Shown here in pieces: positions 41,945 through 52,850 of a DNA stretch of 64,000 nucleotides. A program made the translations under genes and the position numbers. This stretch comes from Fulvia fulva (Eukaryota; Ascomycota; Dothideomycetes; Mycosphaerellales; Mycosphaerellaceae): positions 2,914,001 through 2,978,000 of the forward strand of contig NC_063016.1 in NCBI RefSeq assembly GCF_020509005.1, read 5' to 3'. Position 1 is the stretch's first letter. Every line of letters begins with the position of its first letter. The notes beneath the pieces are model-generated. The model searched no databases. It had not been told where the DNA came from and saw nothing but the letters and a program-made list of their open reading frames with translations.

Positions 41945-44061
41945 TTACTTGCCCTGCAGTCTCTTCATCCTCTCCTCAGCAGCCCTCGCCCTCTTCTCCC
42001 TTTCCAGCCTCATACGCATCTCATCAGTCATACCTCGTGCATCCTCCGCCCTTCGCTCTTCCGCAGTCAGCTTAGGTTTCTCAAGTACATTGCCCTTGCC
42101 AAACTTCTTCTCTTTGCTCGCTGTGACCTTCTCTGCGTCCTCTTTCCGTAGTCGCTCCATCTCCACCTGACGACGCTGCTTTTCTGCAGCATCTTCAGCG
42201 GCCTTCTCTTCCTTTTCTCTGGCAGTCCTAGACTCTGCTTCGGCCTGTGACAATGCTGCTGGTACACCTGCTGCGTCCCAAGGCCATCGGTGTTCGCCAA
42301 GCTGGGATCTCGCTAACCGGAAGGCGTCTCGAGTGGCACGATCACCAGCAATCTCAAAGGCAGACTTGCCGTCTTCATTCCGTGTCGAAGGGTCTGCACC
42401 GACCTTGACCAAGAGAGCAGTCACGCAAGCTGGACTGTTCGATGACGCCGCGAGGTGTAATGAAGTAGGAGCATGGTGATTCTGCTCTGCAGGAAAGAAG
42501 CGAAAGTCTGGACTTAGCTTGTTGGACTGGAAGTAGGAAACCATTCCCGGCGCCTTTGACCTGCGAATCAATGCTTGCAGCTGGGTGGTATGCAGCGCAG
42601 CCTCTTCGTCCTCTTTGGAGAGCTTCGCAGGTTTGGGCGCACTTGACTTGCCATTGACAGCTGCTTCCACTTTGGCACGCTCTGCAGCAGCGGCTTCTGC
42701 AGCCTGTCGTGCCAAGGCTTCCTCGTCGACAGTGGTGACCTTGACTCTGGTGAGCTCTACAAACGCGCGCATGAGTTCCGACTGAGTTGCACGTCGTGTG
42801 CTGAACGGGAAGCCTCGGATGCGATCATCGCGTGAGTTCAACACCTGGCCCTCGTACGGACCGAATAGTGTTCGACGGTTCGTGACTCCAGTGGCTCGAA
42901 TAAAGACCAGATCAGAACTATCGATCCAGTCTTTCCATTCGTGTAGCAGCACCCGGACCTCCTCGGTCAATGCAGTCTCGTTGTATCGTCTGATGCTCGA
43001 ACCTGCAGAATGTGCGTTACCTTTGGCGTTATCATTCGCAGACTGCGAACCACCCTGCTTCCGCCTCGTGGTGTAGCGATGGAACGTCTTGTGTGCAATG
43101 ACGGTCGCCGATCGATCCTCGATGCCGGCTTTCTTGGTCAGCTTGGGGGTAAGTGACACGATCATGCCAGCGAAATGGCCTCCGCCGATCATGCAGAGAA
43201 AGTAGTGCGGACCGGCAGCACTTGTGCCCTTCTGTGCCTGTATCATCGATGCTGGAAGTGGGACGCGCCCATCTTCCTCCTGCTCTTGCTGTGCCTTCTT
43301 CTGTTGCAGGGGATTTGGCGGAGGCTTGGGTGCCAACTGTTTCTGCTTGATCGTGTCCACTAACTTCTCCTCCTGGTCTTGCTCGCCCGTGGTGAAGATG
43401 GCACGATAGAGAGCTAATGATGTGTTTGACGGCAGTTTCGGGGTCGAAAACCATAGCAGAGGAGGCTTCCCCGCCCCTCGTTTCCTCTTCTTCGTGGGCG
43501 CATCGTCTGCATCGCCGTCGGTGATCTTGGCCTGCCTCTTCAATAGTGTTCGCAGCGTAGACTCTTTCGACCTGGGTCCTGCTCCCAGCTCATCGTCTTC
43601 ATCATCTTCCGAGTCTGAAGAGTCCGACCCAGACAGACTCTCGTCGAGTTGTCCTACGAGTCGCTCGAACTCTGCCTCGCCGACTACCTTCTTCCCACGC
43701 ATCTTCTGCTTGAGGTTGTAACTGTGGAGATCGGATCGCACATGGCTCCTCTGCCCGAGCAGATCCGAGAAGCTAAGTGCACACAACGCACATGATGTCG
43801 CCTTCGATGGTCCGGCATCTTGCTTGTCGTCGCCGTTGCTAGTCTGTAGGGAAGGCTGCTGGGGTACGGGCTCCTCGACTTCGGGTGCAGCATTCGGCTG
43901 CGTCCTGAGCTGCAGCGTGTAGAGGATCTCCTCCGGGAGATCAAAGACTATTCAATGTCAGCATGGCAACATCCCGTGCCGGCCACGCCACCAGCGAAGC
44001 AGGTATGCCTACCATAAAGCGGTCGCTGCAGCAGCTTCTCGGCGGTGTGCTGTTGTGCCAT
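41945..44061 (-). CDS. vms1: Vms1/ANKZF1-like peptidyl-tRNA hydrolase
   Basis: Vms1 releases peptides from tRNA on stalled 60S ribosomes and binds Cdc48 during mitochondrial and ribosomal quality control. Two exons (44013-44061 and 41945-43947, intron 65 nt) give 683 residues. A Cys/His zinc-finger-like segment (SCALCALSF followed by HVRSDLHSYN) lies near residue 75-105, as in the family. The release domain shows HYFLCMIGGGHFAG and the loop RRKQGGSQSANDN, whose Gln corresponds to the catalytic position of yeast Vms1. Ankyrin repeats follow (TSLHLAASSNSPACVTALLVKVGADPS), then a long Glu/Lys/Arg coiled coil ending in REKRARAAEERMKRLQG, the usual site of the Cdc48-binding VIM helix. The start at 44061 restores the family's N-terminus. 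Confidence 0.9.
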
Positions 44062-44703
44062 GGTTTGGCTTTCGGAGTATGCGCGATATCAAGGAATGCA
44101 CAGTGCAAGCCACGTCGAGATGCAAGAAGAGGCTATTCCGATGACATCCACCTGAATGCGCATTACTCATACATGTATTCCACATGCACAACTCCGATGC
44201 GCGTCATCGCAAGGCCCCCACGCTGTTTCTCACCTTAGCGCCAGATGCGATCCGTTCCACGCGCTGCCATCTGCGCAGAAAGTGAAAAGAGTGGTCGCCT
44301 CTGCCATCAAGGTCATGCTGGAAGCCGCCTTTGTCACTTGATCTATCCCTTGATCCTTCTCGACATGTACTCATCTTCACGACCCTACACGGCACGACTT
44401 TACACCTGACGGCCCTTCTCACGACTCCAATATCAATTTGCGGCACATACTCGGACCCGTGGACTCGCTAGAAACAGACGCACGGCTCTGTAGAACTACA
44501 TTGTGGCGCAAGCACGTGGCGGTGCGTGGTCGATAATCTTGGATCCAACTCCAAGACACTCCGACCAAGGCACGAAGCACAGAGACACGACATCACGACA
44601 TAGCCGGTCAAGAGTGCATTGAAGAATTCCACCAAGACGCTCGGACATTGCTAAATGCTTTGATACCTTCTACGGGCTATTATCCACGGATTACACTTTC
44701 ACC
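44062..44703. other. Divergent promoter region of vms1 and zrt3
   Basis: Vms1 starts leftward and Zrt3 rightward from this 0.64-kb stretch. No gene or repeat is recognised. Confidence 0.45.
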
Positions 44704-45858
44704 ATGCCTTTGTCCAACGATGGCCGGGGCTGGGTGATGACCGGCTTGAGCGGACTTGGTAAGGACGACTGGAAGCACATCGACACGGTGCACTGCTGAC
44801 ATTCGTGTAGCTTGCATATTCGGAGCCTCGTTCATATGTATAGACCTCATCGTCCGACAATTCCCTGGAAAGCGGAATTGGAGAATCCAGGACAGTGATA
44901 CATTCCTTTCGTTATCATTAAGCTTGAGCTTTGGTGTCATGGTAAGTCGATGCAGTGTCCAAAGACTGCGAACATGACTGACATTATGCAGCTGTTTTCT
45001 GCGCTGTATAGCATGCTTCCGTCAGCAAAACAATCCTTGGTGACTGGGGGCTACACATCAAGAGAAGCCGCATGGATCATGATCGGCTGCTTTTTGGGTG
45101 GCGTTGTTGGCATTCAGGTCGTCTCACGAGTGCTGCATAAGTATGTACCGCATAATGTGGTCGGTTGTGAGCACAGTCATGAGGACGAGGAAGCCCACAA
45201 GGAGGGTGCACATGCCCATGACCACAGCCACAGCCACGAGGATGCCCATGATCATGATCACCACACGCCCATCGCAAAGCCTCGAAACAACCCTTCACGA
45301 AAGAGCCTACGATCGGCGCAAGCACCAAAGATGAAGCAGCGTTCGACATCAGCAAGTGTATTCGCACACGGCCATAGCGTTGGGCACCATTCCACCGCTG
45401 ACCGCGATCAGACGCAACAAAGACCGACGTTAGACCAAAGACCGACGTTAGACCAAAGACCGACGTTGCAATCGAAGATAACGTCTAGTATTTCGAAGTT
45501 GACATCAGGACAGGATCCTTCGTGCGACTGCGACGGACCTTGCTATGGTTACAGCGACATTTGCCAAGAGGCTTGCTTCATTAATGTAAACAAGCCAGGA
45601 GGTATCAAGGCGCCGAAGCCCACCTCTGGCGTGAACCGACCTTCGGCCATGAAGATGGCCACTGCCACAGAAGCAACACCTCTTCTACACGATCCATCTG
45701 AGGGTACACTGACGCGGCCACGAACTCGAGGCGCTACGGAGGAGAGCGCCATCACATACGCCGACGAGCTAGCAGGGCTCGATCACGGCCATTCAGAAGA
45801 TAGCTCAGCAACAGCAGTCACGGCCGACGGAACGGCGGACCTACACAAAACATCATCT

Positions 45859-45902
<44 letters not shown>

Positions 45903-46437
45903 TCATCATGAAGATCCCGAAGACGACGAAGAACCTGAGCATCACCACCACCACGTACCTACAAATGCCTTCCTCTCGATCGGCCTACAGACATCAATAG
46001 CAATCGCCCTCCACAAACTCCCCGAAGGCTTCATAACCTACGCCACAAACCACGCCAACCCCAAGCTCGGCTTCTCCGTCTTCCTGGCCCTCTTCATCCA
46101 CAACATTACCGAAGGCTTCGCCATGGCCTTACCCCTCTACCTAGCGATCAACAACCGCCTCAAAGCCATGGTCATCTCCTTCGTCCTCGGAGGTCTCTCA
46201 CAACCGCTCGGTGCTGGCGTTGCAGCGATATGGTTCAAGTTGGCTGGGAATGGCAAGTGGGAGCCGAGTGAGAGTGGGTATGGAGGGATGTTTGCTGTGA
46301 CAGCAGGCATTATGGCGAGTGTTGCGTTGCAGCTTTTCGCGGAGAGTCTGGATTTGACGCATTCGAAGCATTTGTGCATGATTGGAGCGTTTTGCGGCAT
46401 GGCGATTTTGGGGATAAGTAGCGCGCTTACTGCATAG
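44704..46437 (+). CDS. zrt3: ZIP-family vacuolar zinc transporter, Zrt3-like
   Basis: ZIP proteins carry Zn2+ (and related metals) toward the cytosol; Zrt3 releases zinc from the vacuole. Three exons (44704-44758, 44811-44941, 44992-46437; introns 52 and 50 nt) give 543 residues. Three N-terminal helices precede a His-rich loop (about 115-155), and a longer acidic/His loop with a His-Asp repeat spans about 385-420. The ZIP core follows in the C-terminal 170 residues: AIALHKLPEGFITYATN and FIHNITEGFAMALPLYLAI, which carry the metal-binding His, Asn, Pro and Glu of helices 4 and 5. Two internal repeats (an 18-base unit and the His-Asp tract) lie in the loops, where length can vary freely. Exon 2 is a short hydrophobic stretch that completes helix 2. 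Confidence 0.9.
45418..45468 (+). repeat. Three-copy 18-base tandem repeat inside zrt3
   Basis: CAAAGACCGACGTTAGAC is repeated almost three times and encodes QRPTLD units in the large cytosolic loop of the Zrt3-like transporter. The copies are identical except at the end of the last one. Confidence 0.9.
45859..45903 (+). repeat. His-Asp codon repeat inside zrt3
   Basis: CACGAC is repeated about seven times and encodes alternating His and Asp in the metal-binding loop just ahead of the ZIP core. Confidence 0.85.
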
Positions 46438-46637
46438 TGCCTTGAAGTACTGGGAAATGCACAGTACTTTCGACCTACATCTATGTCAGTCCCTTGCCTT
46501 GAGAATACAGGGTATACGCGTTAGCGAGTCCAGTCAGTGCATAGCATAGTGCTTCATTCGTACTGGGCAATGTGCAGTACATCAGACAGTTGTCCTTCGA
46601 AAGAGAGAGGTATAGTGTTATTGATTGACAAGCGGCC

Positions 46638-48446
46638 TCACGATACTCGATTTCCGACCTCATCCTTCCTCCTCTTCTCCAAGTGCAGCCTCCTAGTCCA
46701 CTTCGCCTTCCCCTTCTTGTAGGAGCGCTTCGTTCTCGTCCAAGGGTAATTAATGGGCGACTCGCCACCAGTGAAGATACACACATCATACAGCGCCGCG
46801 CCAACAAAGGCACCGCACAGAGACCCAGCCCACGGGCCATAGAACCAATACGGGTCTGTAAAAAGGTCTGAACCATATCCAAGCGCCAACATAGCAAGAC
46901 GCGGCCCGAAGTCTCTCGAGGGATTCAGCGCCGCACCGGTCTGGGTTGAAAAGGCTAGGTTTAGCGCTGTGATGACAAGACCAATTACGAGAGAGTTCAT
47001 GCCAGCTCCAGGTGGGGCGTTCTGATCGTCTCCCAGTGCCAGGATTGTACAAGCCAGGAAAGCCGTGCCGATGAACTCGTTGAAGAATGCAGTAGCAGCA
47101 TCAATGTAGTCGTATCTGCAGCTCGTGACGAACCCGTTCAGGATGTTGATAGGATCATTCGTCAATTCGTAATTCTGAATACTCGCCAGATACATCCCAT
47201 ACGCGATCAGTGCCGCCATGAACGCCCCCAGGAATTGCGCAGCGAAGTATGGCATCATCTTACGCCTTGGGAAGCCACGGTAGAACCAGAGCATTATAGT
47301 AATGGAAGGATTGAGGTGTGCGCCTGAGATGCCTCCAGAGATGTATATTCCGATCATGGTTGCGAAGCCCCAGGCCCATGCGGTGGTATTTACGTTGGAA
47401 GTGGCGCTGAGTGTTGCGGAGACATCTGCGGCGAAGCCGATGGTTTCTTGCACAACGACGGCAAGGAGTTCTGCCAAGAATTCGCGATTGTGGGTGCGGA
47501 CGACGGACCAGCTGGTGTGGTTATTATGCACCTCGTCGTACAGAGGAGGGTTCTCTACTTCGAGCTTCAGGTCGGTCATGTCATTGTAGACATCGGCGTA
47601 GTCGTCGACCTTGATCGTGGATTGAGCGCCTGTAGAATCTTGCGAGAGCCTGGGCTCGGCTATAGGTACTTGGTGTTCAGGTATAGCTCCGAGCTGGCTG
47701 TTGAGGTTCTCTCCGGCGCTGTGCTGTATCGAGAGCCTTAGTGCTTGCTCTGCACTTGGAGACAATGGGGCGCCTTCTGCTGGTGTAGGCAGTTCTCCAG
47801 CTGGTTTGTCTTCGTCTTCTAGCTCGGCTTCGGCATCGCCATCCTCCCATGCTGGTGTCATGGGTCGCTGTGTGATCGAGACGCGACTTCCGGCCCTCCG
47901 TCTTTGTGCCGTCTGAGAAGCCGTCGAACCCGCTCTCGCAGGCCTGGTCGAGATCCTGCTTGCCGTCGTGCCTCTTCTTTGGATGCTGGTGTAAAAGTTC
48001 TGCTCCCTTTGCGCTCTGCTGTCTTTCAGTTGCGCGGACAGCTTTGCAGGGTTTGCGGTAAGCTGGACCCTACCTGCTTCGAGATCATTCGGATCGACTT
48101 CAACTCCCACTTTATTGATATTTTCTGCTGGCGCCTGTCCATTTGCTCTTCCATCCAGAATTTCGTCTTTCATCGGTATCATGCCCGGGCGAAGTACACG
48201 AGGCAATGGTTTTGCCAAACTCCAAACCGGCTTAGCTGCAGGGGCCTGTTCGTATGCAGGATTGAGAGCAGCATAACCAGGAGCAACATAGTTCTCGGCT
48301 GCAGCTTGGATCTGTGTGGTGTCTTCTGGGCCAGCTAGGCCTACAGTCCCGAGTCTTGACTTGTTCGCGGCAGCACTGCGCCTAGCACTCCTTCTCGAGA
48401 CTGCCGTGCTCCTGCGGCGCAAAGTAGAGGCTCCATGTTCTGCCAC
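46638..48446 (-). CDS. Aquaglyceroporin/aquaporin with long N-terminal extension
   Basis: Major-intrinsic-protein channels conduct water or glycerol. This intronless gene encodes 602 residues: about 300 of polar, Ser/Arg/Ala-rich cytosolic extension, then six helices and two half-helices. Both pore motifs end in Ser rather than Ala: HLNPSITIM and AALNPSRDFGPR. The Asp after the second motif (NPSRD) is the usual mark of the glycerol-conducting branch, so glycerol or small-polyol flux is more likely than pure water flux, although the pore filter cannot be read reliably. A long regulatory N-terminus recalls Fps1-type channels, which close under osmotic stress. Starts further upstream lie in other frames. 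The 3' end faces the Zrt3 gene. Confidence 0.85.
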   Translation of the reverse strand: MAEHGASTLRRRSTAVSRRSARRSAAANKSRLGTVGLAGPEDTTQIQAAAENYVAPGYAALNPAYEQAPAAKPVWSLAKPLPRVLRPGMIPMKDEILDGRANGQAPAENINKVGVEVDPNDLEAGRVQLTANPAKLSAQLKDSRAQREQNFYTSIQRRGTTASRISTRPARAGSTASQTAQRRRAGSRVSITQRPMTPAWEDGDAEAELEDEDKPAGELPTPAEGAPLSPSAEQALRLSIQHSAGENLNSQLGAIPEHQVPIAEPRLSQDSTGAQSTIKVDDYADVYNDMTDLKLEVENPPLYDEVHNNHTSWSVVRTHNREFLAELLAVVVQETIGFAADVSATLSATSNVNTTAWAWGFATMIGIYISGGISGAHLNPSITIMLWFYRGFPRRKMMPYFAAQFLGAFMAALIAYGMYLASIQNYELTNDPINILNGFVTSCRYDYIDAATAFFNEFIGTAFLACTILALGDDQNAPPGAGMNSLVIGLVITALNLAFSTQTGAALNPSRDFGPRLAMLALGYGSDLFTDPYWFYGPWAGSLCGAFVGAALYDVCIFTGGESPINYPWTRTKRSYKKGKAKWTRRLHLEKRRKDEVGNRVS

Positions 48447-48711
48447 ATCGTGAAGCGACGATGCGTGGCCTTCATGGAGATCTCTTGCCCCTGTCGCTGC
48501 TGTTGCTGCTCTGCGTGGTGCGTTGAATTGTTGGCTCTCGATTTCCTCGTCTTCTCCAGAGGTTCGAGGCTGTTGCTCTGGCTCTCTTGCTGCGGGCGAA
48601 AGATGGACTTCTCTATGTGGCGGAATGGCCTCACTCTACCTGCGGTTAGTCTGGTTCATGAATGGCAAAATGGTCGTTGCATTGATGCTTGTATACCTGC
48701 GCTCGCGCTCT

Positions 48712-48721
48712 GGCACGTGCC
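48712..48721. promoter_or_regulatory. CACGTG palindrome upstream of the aquaporin gene
   Basis: GGCACGTGCC is a perfect 10-base palindrome about 265 bases upstream of the aquaglyceroporin start. CACGTG is the E-box core bound by fungal bHLH factors. Confidence 0.4.
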
Positions 48722-49376
48722 CTTTCCCCTTCCTCCATTGAAATGCCTTCAACGACCTGAGGAGGCCTTGCTTGAGACCGGCGTTGGTGAAGTTGCTGAG
48801 CCTTGTAGAGTATGCTTGTTATGTGTTACAATCGACAATGAAAATACTTTACAAACATGAGATGAGACAATCCGTAGAAGGATGATATCGACAAGGCTCC
48901 GTCCCGTTACAACTAGAAGGTGTTCATTTCTAGAAGATGTTTCGAAGCGAGGTGATCTCTTCCCGGCATTCTGGACAATCGATAGGAAACCTGACGCATG
49001 TCGAAAATTGGGATGACGAAGCTGCAGCCTGCAGGTACACGCACCAGCAGCGAAACCCAATGGCGTGACGGAGATAAGGAGATCCCAGCAAGAGATGGAA
49101 CGTCGGATCTCGAGACTTGACCACGGGTAGTGCCAGATAGGGACATGCTGCGATTGTTGTGCACAGCTCGCCGAAACGCGTTCGTTCCCAACCAGACCAC
49201 GACGACAATTCTGGCATACGTGAGAGGCCGAATGTGCAGTCAGCTATGCACGGCACGTCTCGTACATGCTGTTCCGGATCTGGATGTCGCGGTAAGCCGT
49301 GATGGGCACAAGTTGATGGCGATGATGGAAGAAGATGGAAGAAGCAGCGTGAACGCCGTAAAGACTAAATCCTCGT

Positions 49377-49386
49377 TCACGTGACC
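49377..49386. promoter_or_regulatory. TCACGTGACC E-box upstream of spp382
   Basis: TCACGTGACC lies 88-97 bases before the spp382 start and contains GTCACGTG on one strand, which matches the Cbf1 consensus RTCACRTG. The same ten bases recur at 55688-55697. Confidence 0.45.
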
Positions 49387-49473
49387 TGCACATGACTCAG
49401 GCAGATCCCTGCGCGCTCTGGAATTTGGCGGCCGAGACGTCTGCACCAAACCTGGAACCACCTCCCTCCCACA

Positions 49474-51720
49474 ATGGACGCGCAGACAAATAAGCGCAAG
49501 TTCGCTGGCGGTGCCAACGGGCCTCACAAAGCGCCCAAGATGGGTGGCGGAGGTGGTGGAGGCGGCGGCATGTCCAAGTTCGCGCAAAAGATGATGTCCA
49601 AGATGGGCTGGCAGGAAGGGCAGGGTCTAGGAAAAGAGGGAGAAGGTATTGCAGCACCGATCGAAGTGAAGCTGCGTCCGCAAGGAGCAGGCGTGGGTAC
49701 TGTCAAGGAGCGCACGGAGCAGTACAAGCAGGAACAGCGACGAGCTGCAGAGCGACGAGGCGAGGAATATGAAGACAGCAGCGACGAGGAACGCAAGAGG
49801 CGTAAGGAGCGGCAGAAGAAGTCGCGCAGTGGTCTGGGTGGTGTCACCAGTGGAACGAGTACGCCCGGGGGACAACCACGCAAGCAGAAGACGAAGTACC
49901 GATCGATCGCGGATGTGCAGGCTGCGGCGCCTGGACTGCATGTGCCTCCGCAGATGCTGAGCTCGATTGTGGATGCGACTGGCACGCAGACGAAGTTGCT
50001 GACCAGTGCTGCTGGTCTGATGGTGGCAGCAGGAACCTCCACAGACTCGGAGGCCGACAAGATCGCGAAGCGCGAGCGCATGGAGCTTGAAGCATTCCTT
50101 GAAGCGTGGCATGGCATACAAGAACAGAAAGTCTTCATCGAGGAGCAGTCTGGCCGACATCAGATTGAGGTCGACCAGCAGCGAGACGAAGTGGAGAAGC
50201 TTCAAGCTATAGTTGAGGCAGTCGAGAACCTCAAGCTGACTACCGCTACAGGCTCATCAACTGACAATTCTCGGTCGATGTGGTCGATACTGGTCGACAA
50301 AATTGAAGCCATCCAGACCGACCACAAACACGACGTCGAGCGCTTTGGCCTTTCGGAAGCTGCAATCGGAGCACTCAGTCCGCTGTTCAAGAAGGAGATG
50401 GCGAACTGGGACCCACTCGCAGATCCAGCGATATTGGTCGATGACTTGCAACGTATTAGGACGATGCTCGGCTTGCCGTCCTTCGACGAAGTCACCAATG
50501 TGCGCGAAGCTGCGCGCTTTGACGAAAGCTACGGCCGATCGAGACGACAAAAAGAGACCATGACCTACGCGACGATGATGTACACCATCTGGCTACCCAA
50601 GCTTCGAACAACGATCACCAATTGGGATGTGCTCAATCATGCGCCACTGACTAGTCTGGTGCATGCTTGGCGGCCACTTCTTCCACCATTCATCTACAGC
50701 AACTTGATCGATCAGCTCATTGTTCCAAGGCTGACAGGAGCCCTTCAGGCTTGGGATCCGAGGAAGCGGAGTCACAATCACAAGACCATCACTGTAAAGT
50801 ATGCGCAGCCTCATACCTGGCTTTTCCCTTGGCTACCATACCTGCCACCATATCAGCTCGACCCCAAGGCGTCTACAGGCCTTCTTATCGAGACCAAACG
50901 AAGGCTACGGCAAGTACTGGATGGTTGGGACATCGCGTCTGGCATCTTGGCCGGTCTCCAAGAGTGGCGTGACTTGCTTGGAGCCGAACTGGATCACGTA
51001 TACGTGAGGCACCTTCTGCCGAAACTTGCGAGACACCTTTCGCAGAATTTCGAGGTTGATCCATCAGACCAGGATCTGACACCTCTAGAAAAAGTGCTCG
51101 CGTGGCAAGACCACTTCAAGACGGAAGTGTTCGCACGTCTCTTGGCAGCCGAATTCTTCCCCAAATGGCTCGCTACCTTGCACATGTGGTTGACTTCAGA
51201 CGAAGCAAATCTTGAAGAAGTGGGACAGTGGTTCACTTGGTGGAAGCAACAGATCCCAGCCAAGCTCAATGCGCATAGTGATATTGACGCTCAGTGGGAA
51301 AAGGGCACCGCCATGATCAACCAGGCTATGGACTTGCTGGACGAGGGCCGCTCTCTGGGTGAACTGGCTGCACCGGCTGCAGGCCCCGCACGACCGATTG
51401 CGAAAGAGCTCACCAAAAAGATGGAAGCGCAGGCCACTGCTGCCCAGCAAAAGACGGCACCAAGCGAGCTAGTGCAAGACTTCAAGGATATTGTCGAGGC
51501 GTGGTGCGCGGAAGAGGACCTCACGATGGTGCCGATGCGTGAAGCACATCCGCAAAACGGACTACCACTCTTCAGAATTACTGCCAGCGCTACCGGCAAG
51601 GGTGGAGTGGTTGTATTCTTAAAGGGCGACATTGTCTGGGCACAGAAGAAGGGAGATCGAAGCGTCTTCGATCCGCTTGGTCTTGACGAAAGACTTGTTG
51701 AGCGCGCAGAGGGCAAGTAA
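49474..51720 (+). CDS. spp382: G-patch spliceosome-disassembly factor Spp382/Ntr1 (TFIP11)
   Basis: Ntr1 recruits and activates the helicase Prp43 to dismantle spent spliceosomes. This intronless gene encodes 748 residues. The G-patch lies at about residues 35-80 (FAQKMMSKMGWQEGQGLGKEGEGIAAPIEVK), with the Gly spacing that contacts Prp43. A Lys/Arg-rich region with DSSDEE follows, then a long C-terminal helical domain of GCFC type with a coiled part (EEQSGRHQIEVDQQRDEVEKLQ). Motifs such as WLPYLPPYQLDPK and WITGWKQ-like stretches occur as in TFIP11. Family length is similar (about 700-830). The G-rich run just before the G-patch is unusually long (GGGGGGGGG). The upstream E-box lies 88-97 bases away. 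Confidence 0.9.
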   Translation: MDAQTNKRKFAGGANGPHKAPKMGGGGGGGGGMSKFAQKMMSKMGWQEGQGLGKEGEGIAAPIEVKLRPQGAGVGTVKERTEQYKQEQRRAAERRGEEYEDSSDEERKRRKERQKKSRSGLGGVTSGTSTPGGQPRKQKTKYRSIADVQAAAPGLHVPPQMLSSIVDATGTQTKLLTSAAGLMVAAGTSTDSEADKIAKRERMELEAFLEAWHGIQEQKVFIEEQSGRHQIEVDQQRDEVEKLQAIVEAVENLKLTTATGSSTDNSRSMWSILVDKIEAIQTDHKHDVERFGLSEAAIGALSPLFKKEMANWDPLADPAILVDDLQRIRTMLGLPSFDEVTNVREAARFDESYGRSRRQKETMTYATMMYTIWLPKLRTTITNWDVLNHAPLTSLVHAWRPLLPPFIYSNLIDQLIVPRLTGALQAWDPRKRSHNHKTITVKYAQPHTWLFPWLPYLPPYQLDPKASTGLLIETKRRLRQVLDGWDIASGILAGLQEWRDLLGAELDHVYVRHLLPKLARHLSQNFEVDPSDQDLTPLEKVLAWQDHFKTEVFARLLAAEFFPKWLATLHMWLTSDEANLEEVGQWFTWWKQQIPAKLNAHSDIDAQWEKGTAMINQAMDLLDEGRSLGELAAPAAGPARPIAKELTKKMEAQATAAQQKTAPSELVQDFKDIVEAWCAEEDLTMVPMREAHPQNGLPLFRITASATGKGGVVVFLKGDIVWAQKKGDRSVFDPLGLDERLVERAEGK

Positions 51721-52850
51721 AAGCTTGCCTGAATGCCGCTGATGCGTCCCGCCGATATGCTGAGAGCGCATACGTATGGCGGGACGCTTCCACAAAGGTG
51801 AGATTCCCTGCTGAAGATAAGCAAACGAATAGTCCACGCTGGCCCTTGCTGATTAGAAGATACTGGTAGTAAGACAGACTTGAACGTGCGGCTCTTCCCA
51901 AAACTACAGCGTTTCCGAGCACGGTATCATCAAATTCGCCGCATGAGGCCACACGTTCCTTGAGAGACATATGCACACTGTACCTATTCTCGCCTGCTGT
52001 CGAAGATGTTGATCGGGGCGAAGCATGACAACGAATCCTGCGGGGACGTCGCAGATTGAAGTGAACACCACCACGCTGACGGTCGTGACTAGCGAGAGGA
52101 GTACACACGTGCACTAGCCGAAGTCCGCCGTTTTGCACTGTTGAAGTCTGGAAAGAGAAAGTATTCCACCGCTGCCACATGGCTGTGCTTGGTCATCACC
52201 TACCGCTGTCATCGCATTGGTAAGACCTTTACCAATGCCAGCGTGCTTGGCATCGCTCTACTTCCGTGATGGCGATTCGGCAATATCACGGCCGTCTCGC
52301 ACCGAAGATACTAGTCTGTAATCAGCCAACAAGCACGTTCTGACGCTTGACGAGATCGAGGCCGTGAAACGAACAATGACGCGCAAGCACAAACAAGCGT
52401 CGGTAGGAAGAAACAACATTCGCTGTCCAGCAAGCCACAAGCAGAAGGTTGCAGTGAATGTAGGTTGACTATTCGCGTTGGAAGATGCGCTACACAAGAC
52501 GTATCATGAACGTTTGACGTGCTTGCACAGGCAATGGTGCCATTGCTTACGCAAGGTTCCGCACGAGCGTGGAATCTTGCACGTGTCTGGTAGCACATCA
52601 TAGCAGCCACAGACTAGTGGCAGATCATCACCAGGCCGAGACACATTGTCCACAGCCTGTCGATGCATAGCATGGCTAAGCGCACACTACCTGCGAGACA
52701 AAGAGTGTGAACGATCTTCACTCGGGGAACGGCACCTCTTTGGACAAGTGTCTGTCAAACAGAGCGACAACCCCCCACCCATAAAAGCCCCAAGCCCGAC
52801 CAGACGCACGACTCTGCCGAATCCACCACAGCACAACACAGAACATCACC
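51721..52850. other. Intergenic region upstream of a secreted-protein gene
   Basis: The stretch has no supported gene. Its right end holds the promoter of the 6-Cys protein, with ATAAAAG at 52781-52787 and an A-rich purine stretch around it. Confidence 0.4.
52780..52787 (+). promoter_or_regulatory. TATA-like box of the 6-Cys secreted-protein gene
   Basis: CATAAAAG lies about 65 bases ahead of the start codon at 52851. Confidence 0.45.

Larger units (their letters stand above)
48447..49473. other. Divergent promoter region of the aquaporin and spp382
   Basis: This 1-kb region contains two CACGTG sites. A small frame at 48341-48634 overlaps the aquaporin start in another frame and is probably 5' leader. 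No gene is supported. Confidence 0.45.

Noticed and set aside
48341..48634. 97-codon minus-strand frame overlapping the aquaporin start
   Set aside because: Out of phase with the channel, and no splice site joins it; probably 5' leader.
49524..50138. 204-codon minus-strand frame opposite the Spp382 gene
   Set aside because: Shadow of the G-patch gene, which has full family motifs on the plus strand.
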